Assembly: GCF_003240565.2 (NCBI RefSeq)
Contig: NZ_CP117257.1
Coordinates: 124,001-188,000, forward strand
Direction of reading: 5' to 3'
DNA length: 64,000 nt
Source of the DNA: Rhizobium tumorigenes
GTDB lineage: Bacteria > Pseudomonadota > Alphaproteobacteria > Rhizobiales > Rhizobiaceae
This document shows positions 36,875-45,621 of this stretch, piece by piece. Position numbers and translations under genes: made by a program. Positions within the stretch are counted from its first letter, which is position 1; every line of letters starts with the position of its first letter. The notes under the pieces are model-generated. The model did not search any database. It was not told where the DNA came from and was given only the letters and a program-made list of their open reading frames with translations.

Positions 36875-37939
36875 TCAACTTCCCAAAGTTCGGAAAGCCT
36901 GACGACGCAGCAACATTCCAAAGAGATCTCGAGGCTCGTCCGGATCGGCTATTAGGTCGAGTGGGCTGCTGTGGCGTGATCCCTCAACGCGGTCGCGGAC
37001 GTAGCGCAGCGCCGAAAAATCCTCGATCGCAAATCCGACGCTGTCGAAAAGCGTGATTTGCTTGTCGCTCTTTCGGCCGACGTCCTGGCCAGTCATTACG
37101 CGCCAAAGTTCCGTCACAGGATGATCTGGCGCGAGTTGCTGGATCTCGCCTTCAATCCGGGTCTGTGGCGGAAACTCCACGAAAATATCCGAACGCAGCA
37201 AGATATCGCGGTGCATCTCGGTCTTGCCTGGGCAGTCGCCGCCGACGCCGTTGATGTGGACGCCGGGCCCGATCATATTGTCGCTCAGGATCGTGGCGTT
37301 GTGCTTGTCGGCCGTCGCTGTCGTAATGATATCGGCACCTTCGACCGCCTGTTCCGCAGAGGTGCACGCCTCGATCTGAAACCCGAACCGCTGGAGATTG
37401 CGGCTGCAGCGAGCGGTTGCCTCCGGGTCGATATCGTAAAGCCGTATCCGATCGATATGGAGCAGCGCCTTGAAGGCGAGCGCCTGGAACTCGCTCTGGG
37501 CACCGTTGCCGATCAGCGCCATCGTGCGCGCATCTTTACGCGCCAGATATTTTGCCGCGATCGCGGAGGTTGCGGCCGTTCGCAAGGCCGTCAGGATTGT
37601 CATTTCCGACAGCAGCAGCGGATAGCCGCTATCGACATCGGAGAGCACGCCGAACGCGGTCACCGTCTGGCGTCCCGACTTCGTGTTTTTCGGGTGGCCG
37701 TTGACGTATTTAAAGCCGTAGAGGGTGCCGTCGCTCGTCGGCATGAGTTCAATCACGCCGTCCCGCGAATGCGAGGCGATGCGTGGAATCTTGTCGAAGC
37801 TTTCCCAGCGCCGGAAATCTTCTTCAATGTAGCCGGCCAGTTGAACAAGGAAGTTCTCGATCCCGGTGCTGACCGCCAAATCCATCATGTTTTCAACACT
37901 GATGAACGGAACGATGTTGAGGTTGACAATTGCTGGCAT
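36875..37939 (-). CDS. ocd: Ornithine cyclodeaminase
   Basis: Ocd converts ornithine to proline and ammonia with NAD, the last step of nopaline breakdown (nopaline, arginine, ornithine, proline). The start MPAIVNLNIVPFISVENM (ATG 37939, with AAGGGGG upstream) gives 354 residues, the usual length. The NAD fold TMALIGNGAQSEFQALAF is near residue 137, and TALRTAATSAIAAKYLAR is the family signature. It is the last gene of the minus-strand nox-arc-odh-ocd cluster. Confidence 0.94.
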   Translation of the reverse strand: MPAIVNLNIVPFISVENMMDLAVSTGIENFLVQLAGYIEEDFRRWESFDKIPRIASHSRDGVIELMPTSDGTLYGFKYVNGHPKNTKSGRQTVTAFGVLSDVDSGYPLLLSEMTILTALRTAATSAIAAKYLARKDARTMALIGNGAQSEFQALAFKALLHIDRIRLYDIDPEATARCSRNLQRFGFQIEACTSAEQAVEGADIITTATADKHNATILSDNMIGPGVHINGVGGDCPGKTEMHRDILLRSDIFVEFPPQTRIEGEIQQLAPDHPVTELWRVMTGQDVGRKSDKQITLFDSVGFAIEDFSALRYVRDRVEGSRHSSPLDLIADPDEPRDLFGMLLRRQAFRTLGS

Positions 37940-37986
37940 CTTTTGGCCCCCTTTATTGGTTTGATAGACTGCCGGACGAGCCCCGA

Positions 37987-39069
37987 TCACACGGGTTCGG
38001 CCGTGATCGCGTACCCGGTAACTACCCGTTTCTTGAGCGTGGGCAGATCCAGCGGGCCGAGGTCTTTAAGCAGGTCGTTTTCTTCGGAAAAGTCGCGTCC
38101 GTAGCAGGCGCTTAAAATTCGCACGCCGCTTTCATGCAAAGGCGCCGATACGCCGGCTGCTTTTGCCAAATGCAGGGTGGGGATCAGACCAAAGGGAACG
38201 TCTTCGAGCACGTAGCGAGTATCGAGGCTCTTCGGACCTGCCGGGTCGCTTCCGCGCTCGACCAGGATCGATGATATTTCTGAAACCGATTGGCCGGATA
38301 TGTCGAACGATAATCGGAAGTGATCGAAGGTGGATCGGACCGTCTTGCCGAAAGCGGACGCGATTGCCAGCCTCTCAAGATCGAGCGCTTCCAGGAAGCG
38401 CCCGACGGCCGGGGTGACATTGGTGTTCTGACCCCAGTCCTCAGCGCGTTCGATACGCGACAAATTGCAAAGCGCGATTCCCATATGGTCCTGGGGATTG
38501 AGGTTGCTCAATGCGATCGTGAGGATGTCGTCCTTAACGTCGAACCGATCGCCGAACAGACCGACGCATGTTTCGTGCGCCCGTCCTGCGAAGCGTGCCG
38601 GTAGGGTCGCCATATCGACCTTTGCCCGGATGGCACCGATGTTGAACGTATCCGCTGCCCGCGGCTTGCAGGTCAGCACAGTCGTGCTCCATGCCGTGAT
38701 TGGAATCTCGATTCCACGCTCGGCCAGCCCCTTGGCGAGGTAGAGCGCCGCAAAGGAAAGATGGGCGCTGATGATCACCGAATGACGTGCGCTGAGGTGC
38801 GGCAGAAGAGCGTCGAGAACAAAGCGGTGACCATAGGCTGGCAGTGCCAGCACGATCACATCGGCTTCGGCCAATTCCTCGGCGTTCGTGCAGATGTGCG
38901 GGTGGAACTCCATGCTGATAGCACCCGTGATCTTCACCGGCGCGCCGGCAGAGAAATCAGTAGTTCTTTCGCGTGAACGCGACCAGATCAATGGCTCATG
39001 GCCATTCTGTAAGAGCAACGCCGCATATCCAATGGCGATCGATCCTGCTCCCGCTATTCCAACCTTCAT
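37987..39069 (-). CDS. Opine dehydrogenase-family protein
   Basis: This is a 360-residue NAD/NADP-dependent dehydrogenase of the octopine/nopaline dehydrogenase family. The ATG at 39069 follows AAGGAGG and yields [20 protein letters not shown], a dinucleotide-binding fold. The C-terminal half (TYHLAKAAG-like [23 protein letters not shown]) carries the catalytic His region of the family. It lies between arginase and ocd, the place of a similar gene on pTiC58. The substrate is not known; it might act on an opine or amino-acid intermediate. It is distinct from plant-expressed nos. Confidence 0.85.
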   Translation of the reverse strand: MKVGIAGAGSIAIGYAALLLQNGHEPLIWSRSRERTTDFSAGAPVKITGAISMEFHPHICTNAEELAEADVIVLALPAYGHRFVLDALLPHLSARHSVIISAHLSFAALYLAKGLAERGIEIPITAWSTTVLTCKPRAADTFNIGAIRAKVDMATLPARFAGRAHETCVGLFGDRFDVKDDILTIALSNLNPQDHMGIALCNLSRIERAEDWGQNTNVTPAVGRFLEALDLERLAIASAFGKTVRSTFDHFRLSFDISGQSVSEISSILVERGSDPAGPKSLDTRYVLEDVPFGLIPTLHLAKAAGVSAPLHESGVRILSACYGRDFSEENDLLKDLGPLDLPTLKKRVVTGYAITAEPV

Positions 39070-39144
39070 CTTCTTCCTCCTTGTTTCGAAGGGTTGTCTC
39101 GATGCGAGAGGCAAACCTCGATCGCTCCGGGCCACACCCAGTGG

Positions 39145-40068
39145 TCAAAATGCTGTTGTCACCCGGTCGAACACGCGCCTGCCGAACAGGCTCGCGGCAA
39201 GATCGGTCATCAGTCGGGCCGTACGTCCTCGCTCGTCCAGAAACGGATTGAGCTCCGCAAGGTCGAGCGAGGTGACGAGACCGCTGTCATGGAGCATCTC
39301 CATGATGAGGTGTGCCTCTCGGAAAGTCGCCCCGCCCGGAACCGTGGTGCCCACCGCCGGCGCAATCCCGGGATCGAGGAAGTCGACGTCGAGGCTGACG
39401 TGCAATCTGCCCTTGGCCTTGCTCACGCGGTCAAGAAAGACGCCCAGCGGGCGTACGACGCCTTGCTCGTCCAGAACCCGCATGTCGGCGACTTCGATAC
39501 CGATCTCGGCAACCCGGCGCCTTTCTTCCGGGTCGACCGAGCGAATCCCCATCATGGATACGTTGCGGGGATCCACAGGCGCTGCCAGCGGCGGTAGCCC
39601 TTCGAAGCCAGGCTGGCCCGTATAGTAGGCGACCGGCGTGCCATGAAGATTGCCGCTTGCAGTCGTGTGTAGGGTATGCAGGTCTGCGTGCGCGTCCAGC
39701 CAGAGGACGAATTGCTCCTTGCCGAGTTCGGCCGCTCGTTCGGCCACCCCGGAAACGGTGCCGGCAGACATTGAGTGATCGCCGCCGAGAAAAACCGGAA
39801 GATCACAGCTGCGGGCCATCTCCAGCGCTTTTTTGGAGAGACTGCGCGTCCATCCCACCATAGCGTCGAGGTTCTTAACAGCGGAATTGGTGTGACTGAT
39901 TTCGGGCTCCGCCGTCGGCGTCGCATCTCCGAGATCAGTGACGGCCCAGCCCAGTTCCGTCAAAGCTCGCGACAAGCCGGCAGTCCGAAAAGCATCAGGC
40001 CCCATCAGGCATCCGGGTTGGGATGCGCCGCTTTGAACGGGGGCTCCCAGGATTTGGCACGTCTTCAA
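39145..40068 (-). CDS. arcA: Arginase
   Basis: Arginase splits the arginine released from nopaline into ornithine and urea. Start: a TTG at 40068 gives [16 protein letters not shown] with AAGGAGA 5 bp upstream, better placed than the GTG at 40152. That makes 307 residues, typical of arginases. The manganese-binding motifs are all present: [25 protein letters not shown] and [17 protein letters not shown]. It is in the same direction as nox and ocd. Confidence 0.92.
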   Translation of the reverse strand: MKTCQILGAPVQSGASQPGCLMGPDAFRTAGLSRALTELGWAVTDLGDATPTAEPEISHTNSAVKNLDAMVGWTRSLSKKALEMARSCDLPVFLGGDHSMSAGTVSGVAERAAELGKEQFVLWLDAHADLHTLHTTASGNLHGTPVAYYTGQPGFEGLPPLAAPVDPRNVSMMGIRSVDPEERRRVAEIGIEVADMRVLDEQGVVRPLGVFLDRVSKAKGRLHVSLDVDFLDPGIAPAVGTTVPGGATFREAHLIMEMLHDSGLVTSLDLAELNPFLDERGRTARLMTDLAASLFGRRVFDRVTTAF

Positions 40069-40148
40069 CTCATTCTCCTTGCGACGCCGCGAGGCGTTCA
40101 TTTCTTGACTGCAACTTTGGTCACCACGCTGTGGCGATGGCCGAACGA

Positions 40149-41567
40149 TCACTCATGTGTCGACGCTGAAACGACTTCCTCGGCCTGCTGAGCTGCAAGC
40201 ATCGATACCGTTAAGGGAACGAAGGGAGGCCGCGGATTGAATAGGCCGACCTCGCCGGCGGTCAGACCGGCGACGGACTTCACCAGTTCGTGCACCGGGT
40301 AGCCGCACTGCCTTCCCTGACAGGGACCCATGCCCGCGCGTGTAAAACTCTTCAGCTGGTTAGGGCCTCGGCAAGCGCCACGGACAGCAGCTTCCCTCAA
40401 CACGCCCGCGCTCAACTCTTCGCACCGGCAGACGATCGTTGCGTCGTCAGGCTGGGTCCGCGCAATATTCGGCGGATAGACTCCATCCAGAAATCGCCGG
40501 AACGCCTTTTGCCCGGCATGATGTGCCCTTAGCGGTTTTGTCTCGGCATCCGCCTGAGCGGCCGTCAGGGCGCCGTCACGAAGAAGGATACCGGTCGCGG
40601 CGATCTCTCCTTCGATCTCGGCATTGACGGCGCCGCCGATCCGAGCACCGTCCCCGGCTATGTACAGTCCGTCCGGACCTGCGTTCATCCACTCGTCGCG
40701 CTCAAGCCGGAACGCTGACTGGCCGACATCCCACATCAGTTGCGCGCCAACCGACACCGCCAACTGATGGCTTGGCACCAGCCCCTCGTGAACAAGAAGG
40801 GATTTGACCTCCAATCGGTCAGGCCTGCCGTTTGAAGTTTCGAACCGTACAGTTTCCAGTCGTCCGCTTCCTTCGGCGCTGATTTTGACCACGTTGCGTA
40901 CGTGCCGAATGCCACTGAACTGCGGTAACCAGGCAATCCCTTTCAGGATTTGGCCGGGCTCCTTTAGCGCCCCGCGAAAACCGCGCAGCGAACGGCTGAT
41001 GAGACCCCGAGGGGTCGTATCGAGATAAGCGACGGGCTTTGTCCCGGCGAGCCGCATCTGCTGCATGTATAGTAGGGGAAGAGGTCCGCTCCCGACCACG
41101 GCAACTGGCCCCCGTGGCAGTTGGCCCGCCGTCTTAAGGAGAATCTGTGCGGCGCCGACCGTCATGATGCCGGGTAGCGTCCAGCCGGTGAACGGAACCG
41201 GGCGTTCCTGTGCGCCCATAGCGAGCAAGAGATGCCGTCCCATGACAGAACGAATTTCTCCACCCTTTACATATTCCACCGTCCAACCCTGGCTGAGCCT
41301 GCTTACCTGAGCCTCCGGAATGTAGTCGGCGCCGCAGGCCAGGAATGCTTCGATTTGCCGGATGCCGCGTCGATATTCCGCCCCCAGAACGTTTATGACC
41401 GGGCTCGTCGCGTTGCGGCCGGCATTACGCCAGATCTGACCTCCGGGCTGTGATTGCGAATCCAGCAAGACGACGGATAGGCCGCCGCGCACAGCTCGCC
41501 TCGCGGCGGCCATGCCAGCGGGGCCAGCTCCGACGATCAACAGGTCGGCGCTCGAATGATGGTTCAT
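40149..41567 (-). CDS. noxA: Nopaline oxidase subunit A
   Basis: Together with NoxB this oxidatively cleaves nopaline to arginine and 2-oxoglutarate at the inner face of the membrane. The 472 residues begin MNHHSSADLLIVGAGPAGMAAARRAV (FAD fold). A second nucleotide fold, PVAVVGSGPLPLL, is near residue 155. The C-terminal domain holds cysteines in TIVCRCEELS and GMGPCQGRQCGYP, an iron-sulphur site like that of octopine oxidase OoxA. The start overlaps the upstream ferredoxin-like gene by 4 bp. Confidence 0.9.
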   Translation of the reverse strand: MNHHSSADLLIVGAGPAGMAAARRAVRGGLSVVLLDSQSQPGGQIWRNAGRNATSPVINVLGAEYRRGIRQIEAFLACGADYIPEAQVSRLSQGWTVEYVKGGEIRSVMGRHLLLAMGAQERPVPFTGWTLPGIMTVGAAQILLKTAGQLPRGPVAVVGSGPLPLLYMQQMRLAGTKPVAYLDTTPRGLISRSLRGFRGALKEPGQILKGIAWLPQFSGIRHVRNVVKISAEGSGRLETVRFETSNGRPDRLEVKSLLVHEGLVPSHQLAVSVGAQLMWDVGQSAFRLERDEWMNAGPDGLYIAGDGARIGGAVNAEIEGEIAATGILLRDGALTAAQADAETKPLRAHHAGQKAFRRFLDGVYPPNIARTQPDDATIVCRCEELSAGVLREAAVRGACRGPNQLKSFTRAGMGPCQGRQCGYPVHELVKSVAGLTAGEVGLFNPRPPFVPLTVSMLAAQQAEEVVSASTHE

Positions 41568-41857
41568 TTCAGCCTCTTCGGATGGTCATGACGTTCGACC
41601 CTCATGCCGGCGTGAACCGTTTGCTGACAGCTTCGAATAGTGCCGATGTCTTCGACGTGCACGACACATTCGAAACAGACGCCCATCATGCAGTAGGGCG
41701 CCCTGGGCTGGGCGGAAGGAAAGGAGGTCCGCGTGTGGATGTCGTCCAGACGCAGAAAGACGGCGGCCAGAGGCTCTCCATCGCGAGCGGTCACGAGACG
41801 ACCGTCGATGGTGATTTCCACGGCTTGGCCGGAGGGAAAGAGAGCTTCACTCGTCAC
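41564..41857 (-). CDS. Small [2Fe-2S] ferredoxin-like subunit of nopaline oxidase
   Basis: This 97-residue protein (GTG at 41857, overlapping the noxB stop as GTGA) contains the plant-type [2Fe-2S] pattern YCMMGVCFECVVHVEDIGTI, with a fourth cysteine in RSCQQTV. Its N-terminal VEITIDGRLVTARDGEPLA matches the small subunits of multi-subunit amino-acid oxidases. Four-base overlaps at both ends show that it is translated in a chain noxB, this gene, noxA, so it is surely part of the enzyme. Confidence 0.88.
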   Translation of the reverse strand: MTSEALFPSGQAVEITIDGRLVTARDGEPLAAVFLRLDDIHTRTSFPSAQPRAPYCMMGVCFECVVHVEDIGTIRSCQQTVHAGMRVERHDHPKRLK

Positions 41858-42972
41858 GCCGCGATCCCCATCTTGAATCTGCTGCCGCGGAAAGCGTCGT
41901 AGGATGGCTCCCTTCCATCGGCTGCCAACCATTCGGCAAAAGGACCTGCATGCAGAGCGGCAAGGGTGACGCCGGAATGGCATGCGACGACATGGATGCC
42001 GGGGTATCGCCGCGACCGATCGTAGACCGGCACCCCGTCCGGGGTCAGCACGCGTAGTCCCGCCCATTGCCGTATGACACGCAACGCGCCAACGTCAGGC
42101 ATCACATTGATCGCGCGATTGGCGATATGACGCGCGCCGCCAGCTGTCACATCGGTAGACCGGCCCACACGTTCATTCGTAACGCCGAGCTGAAACGTGC
42201 CCGTCATGGTCTGACGGATACCGCTGGCGGCGTAAGGGAAGACCGGGGCGACCCGTTCCGTGATGAGAAGCTGCCCCTTTTCCGGGACGAGCAGAAGTGG
42301 AAGGTCTAGGCTCTTGGCAAAAGCCATGGAGTCATTTCCCGCTGCAATAATCACCCGCTCCGCTTCTATCGTGAGGCCATCCGTTGCCAGTCGGAAGCCA
42401 CCAAGCGTGGGCGCGATGCTGTCGACGTGTTCGCCCGTCACCAAGGTTCCACCGAGGCGCACAAATCCCTCCAGCAAAGCGCGAAGGACCAGGAGAGGAT
42501 TGACGTCACCGTCCATATGACTGAACGACGCTGAACACACCTTCGGTCCGAGACGGATGTCGGGAAGCATGCGCTCAAGGCGCGAGCGCTCCAGCATCTC
42601 GAAGCGATAGTCAGGATGAATGGCAGCCATCTTCTCGCCGATGGCTTTTTCTTCTTCCGCCTGAGCTTCCGACACACAGAAGAGCAAACCACCGTTGCGG
42701 CGGTACTCCACGTCGACACCTGTCAGTTCTTTCAACTCGGATGCAAAATCTGGCCACAGCTCGGCGCTTTGCCGCGTGATGCGATGATATTCAGGATATT
42801 CGTCGCCCTTGCCCTGAACCCAGATCAGGCCGAAATTCGTTCGGGACGCACGCAGCGCATCGTCCGAGCCATCGATGATGATCACCCGGCGTCCCAACTT
42901 GGCTAACCCGTATCCAATTGCGGCGCCCACTACGCCGCCGCCAACAATGGCTGTCTCGAACTCGTGATCCAT
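41854..42972 (-). CDS. noxB: Nopaline oxidase subunit B
   Basis: This is a 372-residue FAD-dependent oxidase of the D-amino-acid oxidase type, the catalytic partner of NoxA. The N-terminus MDHEFETAIVGGGVVGAAIGYG and LGRRVIIIDGSD form the FAD fold. The C-terminal HVVACHSGVTLAALHAGPFAEWL is the usual end of such enzymes. It is the first gene of the nox-arc-odh-ocd cluster, facing a 609-bp control region that carries a NocR-operator-like sequence. Confidence 0.9.
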   Translation of the reverse strand: MDHEFETAIVGGGVVGAAIGYGLAKLGRRVIIIDGSDDALRASRTNFGLIWVQGKGDEYPEYHRITRQSAELWPDFASELKELTGVDVEYRRNGGLLFCVSEAQAEEEKAIGEKMAAIHPDYRFEMLERSRLERMLPDIRLGPKVCSASFSHMDGDVNPLLVLRALLEGFVRLGGTLVTGEHVDSIAPTLGGFRLATDGLTIEAERVIIAAGNDSMAFAKSLDLPLLLVPEKGQLLITERVAPVFPYAASGIRQTMTGTFQLGVTNERVGRSTDVTAGGARHIANRAINVMPDVGALRVIRQWAGLRVLTPDGVPVYDRSRRYPGIHVVACHSGVTLAALHAGPFAEWLAADGREPSYDAFRGSRFKMGIAA

Positions 42973-43236
42973 TTAACCTTCTCACAATACGAAGGCTTCC
43001 GTGCCCGGGCGAAACGTTCGATCCGTGGCCATTAGCCCCCAGTGAGCCAGACGCATCCTTCAATCCTCGTGCGGTCGGCTATACAGTCTGTCCAGCTGTC
43101 GCCGTTTGACGGCCAAGTTTTGAGGACCTTCTTTGCTTCGGTTTCATCAGTCTTGAACAGATGATCACCATGTGAAGCGGGTCGATTGCAGATCTGGCTA
43201 TCTTGGAATTCTTGCCTTCCAGCTTAGGGATAAGGC

Positions 43237-43297
43237 GTTGCCGTCCATGCTGCAAGGGCAGTAATAGGTATGCGGCGATGTTCAAATGTTATGAAGG
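43237..43297 (+). promoter_or_regulatory. Second NocR-operator-like sequence
   Basis: This 61-bp stretch matches 52114-52174 at about 49 positions, including an unbroken GCAAGGGCAGTAATA and ATGTTATG. It lies about 265 bp upstream of noxB and is oriented relative to noxB as the other copy is to nocP. It is inferred to bind NocR. Confidence 0.7.
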
Positions 43298-43398
43298 CGG
43301 CACGGTCCTAGGGCCGTCGCGAGCCACAGGACGCGACCGGTTAATCTCAGTCACCTTCATCGCCCTCAGTTTCTATAAGCAGGCGAGTCTCATCCGTT

Positions 43399-43427
43399 CC
43401 GATTGATTGCCGTTGCCAATCAATCGG
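43399..43427. promoter_or_regulatory. Perfect 11-bp inverted repeat upstream of hyuA
   Basis: CCGATTGATTG, a 7-base spacer, and CAATCAATCGG. There is no T-tract, so it is more likely a protein-binding site than a terminator. It could be the operator of the local LysR-type regulator (47697-48617). Confidence 0.5.
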
Positions 43428-43581
43428 TGGGATATGCAAATTCTCCAAACGGAGTGAGCAGCGTATTCATCGCTGAAATATCGCGATGATCACTCCAGGA
43501 CGGAGACAGGTTTCATGCAGATCAGAACAGATCGAAATACCCCGCAGGCCGACCAACTGAAGAAGCGAGGGTGAGCGGCAG

Positions 43582-45618
43582 ATGCTTAGAATCGGCGTTG
43601 ATATCGGTGGGACGTTCACAGATTTTTGCGGGTGGCGTGAAGGAGAGGACAGGATCGTCACTCTGAAGGTCCCTTCGACTCCTCCCGCTTTCGAAAACGG
43701 TTTCCGTGAGGGATTTGAAAAACTACTGGAACGGCTCACGCCCGAGCCGGGCGAGGCAGCCTTCGTCATGCACGGCACCACGGTCAGCACGAATGCCGTA
43801 ATCGAGCGAAAAGGGCCGAAGATCGCGTTCTTCGTAACGAAGGGATACAGGGATCTGCTCGAACTGCAGCGGATCGGCGTCCGCAACCCTCTGAACATGT
43901 TCGAGACCCGAACCAGGCCGCTGATCGATCGCGAAATGGTTTTCGAGGTCGAGGAACGATTGCTGCGCGGTGGCTTGGTTCGAACCTCGATCGACGAGGC
44001 CGCAGTCGAGGCACTTGCCCGTCGGGCAGCCGACGCAGGTGCTGCCGGCTATGCGGTCGCGCTGCTTCACAGCTACGCCAACCCGCAGCATGAAAAAGCG
44101 GTCGCGCGGGTTATCCGTAAAGCGGTCGGCGAGGATGCCGAAGTCAGTCTGTCCAGCGAGATCTGGCCGCGGATCGGAGAATACGAAAGAGCGATCGTCA
44201 GTGTGCTCAACGCTTTCGTGAAACGCCGGATGAACGAGTATATCGGTGCGGTCGAAACCTATGTGGCTGAACGGCTGCCGGGGTCGCAACTTTTCGTCAC
44301 ACGCTCGAACGGTGGTGCGATGGCCGCCAGTGAGGCGCGCAACTTCCCTGTGCATACGCTTCTGTCGGGTCCGGCGTCTGGCGTGACGGCTGTGCAATAT
44401 CTCGGCCGCGCCTTGGGCGAACATAACATCCTCACCATGGACATGGGTGGCACCAGCACTGACATCTCGCTCGTGCGCGATGGCGAAGCTCTGACCTCGA
44501 CTTCGGCCGAGGTGGGTGAGTTTCCGGTTGTCATGCCAGTTACCAGCATCGAGGCGATCGGCGCAGGCGGCGGTTCGGTCGTCACGATTGATGGCGGGGT
44601 GTTGCGTATCGGCCCGCGCAGTGCTGGGTCCTATCCTGGCCCTGCCTGCTTCAGCCGAGGCGGCACGGAACCCACGCTGACCGATGCCTTTTTACTTGCG
44701 GGCTATTTGCCTGAAGCCCTTCTTGGCGGCGATATGCAGCTCGATCGTCATGCCGCCGAACGCGCTATGGCGCCGATTGCGGAGACTCTCAAGACGGACG
44801 TGCTCAGCGCCGCGGAAATGTGCGTCACCGTCGCAAGCTCGAACATGGTGGCCGGTGTCTTGCCTTATCTCGCACGCCAGGGCGTCGATCCCGAAGATCT
44901 GACGGTGCTCGTTTACGGCGGAGCTGGCGCGATCCAGGGGCCGCTCCTTGCGGCCGAGATCGGCGTGAACCGCGTTCTTGTGCCGGCGACACCTTCCGTA
45001 TTCTGTGCCCTCGGGGGCCTTGTCTCTGATTTGAGCAATGACGCGCTCGAAACCGTCCACGGCCTTGATATCGATGGTTCTCTCATCGCGAAGAAGTTTC
45101 AGGTCCTTCGCGAGCAGGGAGCCGAATGGTTATCGCGGCAGGCACCGCCGGAGCGTCTCGTGTCGAAAACGTTCGAGTGCTGGGCTGAGATGCGCTACGT
45201 CGGGCAGTCCTTCCAGGTTGACGTGCGGCTGCCGGATACGGCGATCGAAGCGCACGACATTGCCGCAACGCATGCCGCCTTCCACCAAGAGCACGAACGC
45301 ATCTACAGCCATGCCGACAAAGCGGCGCCAGTCGAATTCGTCGACCTGCGCATGCGCGTGCGTGGATCGATGTCGATACCTCAGCCCACAACACCTGAAA
45401 CGTCCGGGGCTGGCGGTGCGCTCAAAACGGTTCGTTCGATGCGCTTCCACAACAAACTCATTCCCGAGGTACGCGTCTTCGATCGCGCATCTCTCACCCC
45501 CAACGATGCGATCCAGGGGCCGGCTGTCATCGAGCAGCGTGATGCGACGATCGTCGTTCCGCCAGAGTTCGTTGCCCGCGTCGGAGCCTTTGGCGCAATC
45601 CTCATGACCCGGAGCTGA
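43582..45618 (+). CDS. hyuA: Hydantoinase/5-oxoprolinase subunit A (HyuA)
   Basis: This is the ATP-dependent amidohydrolase subunit of the N-methylhydantoinase/5-oxoprolinase family, 678 residues. ASKHA-type phosphate motifs LRIGVDIGGTFTDFCGW (residues 2-18) and LTMDMGGTSTDISLV (about 286-300) are present, with IEAIGAGGGSVVTID between domains. The ATG at 43582 follows a GAG-rich site. HyuB starts 3 bp after the stop, so the two form one enzyme. Its place in the noc region suggests that it opens a lactam related to nopaline metabolism; see findings. Confidence 0.9.
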   Translation: MLRIGVDIGGTFTDFCGWREGEDRIVTLKVPSTPPAFENGFREGFEKLLERLTPEPGEAAFVMHGTTVSTNAVIERKGPKIAFFVTKGYRDLLELQRIGVRNPLNMFETRTRPLIDREMVFEVEERLLRGGLVRTSIDEAAVEALARRAADAGAAGYAVALLHSYANPQHEKAVARVIRKAVGEDAEVSLSSEIWPRIGEYERAIVSVLNAFVKRRMNEYIGAVETYVAERLPGSQLFVTRSNGGAMAASEARNFPVHTLLSGPASGVTAVQYLGRALGEHNILTMDMGGTSTDISLVRDGEALTSTSAEVGEFPVVMPVTSIEAIGAGGGSVVTIDGGVLRIGPRSAGSYPGPACFSRGGTEPTLTDAFLLAGYLPEALLGGDMQLDRHAAERAMAPIAETLKTDVLSAAEMCVTVASSNMVAGVLPYLARQGVDPEDLTVLVYGGAGAIQGPLLAAEIGVNRVLVPATPSVFCALGGLVSDLSNDALETVHGLDIDGSLIAKKFQVLREQGAEWLSRQAPPERLVSKTFECWAEMRYVGQSFQVDVRLPDTAIEAHDIAATHAAFHQEHERIYSHADKAAPVEFVDLRMRVRGSMSIPQPTTPETSGAGGALKTVRSMRFHNKLIPEVRVFDRASLTPNDAIQGPAVIEQRDATIVVPPEFVARVGAFGAILMTRS

Positions 45619-45621
45619 TCA

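Larger units (their letters stand above)
42973..43581. promoter_or_regulatory. Divergent noxB / hyuA control region
   Basis: No gene is seen in this 609-bp gap. It contains an operator-like sequence shared with the nocP/nocR region (43237-43297) and a perfect 11-bp inverted repeat (43399-43427). Confidence 0.7.

Noticed and set aside
43079..43406. Short frames in the noxB-hyuA gap and at 51942-52250
   Set aside because: The shared peptide-like similarity between them is caused by the duplicated operator DNA, not by coding.
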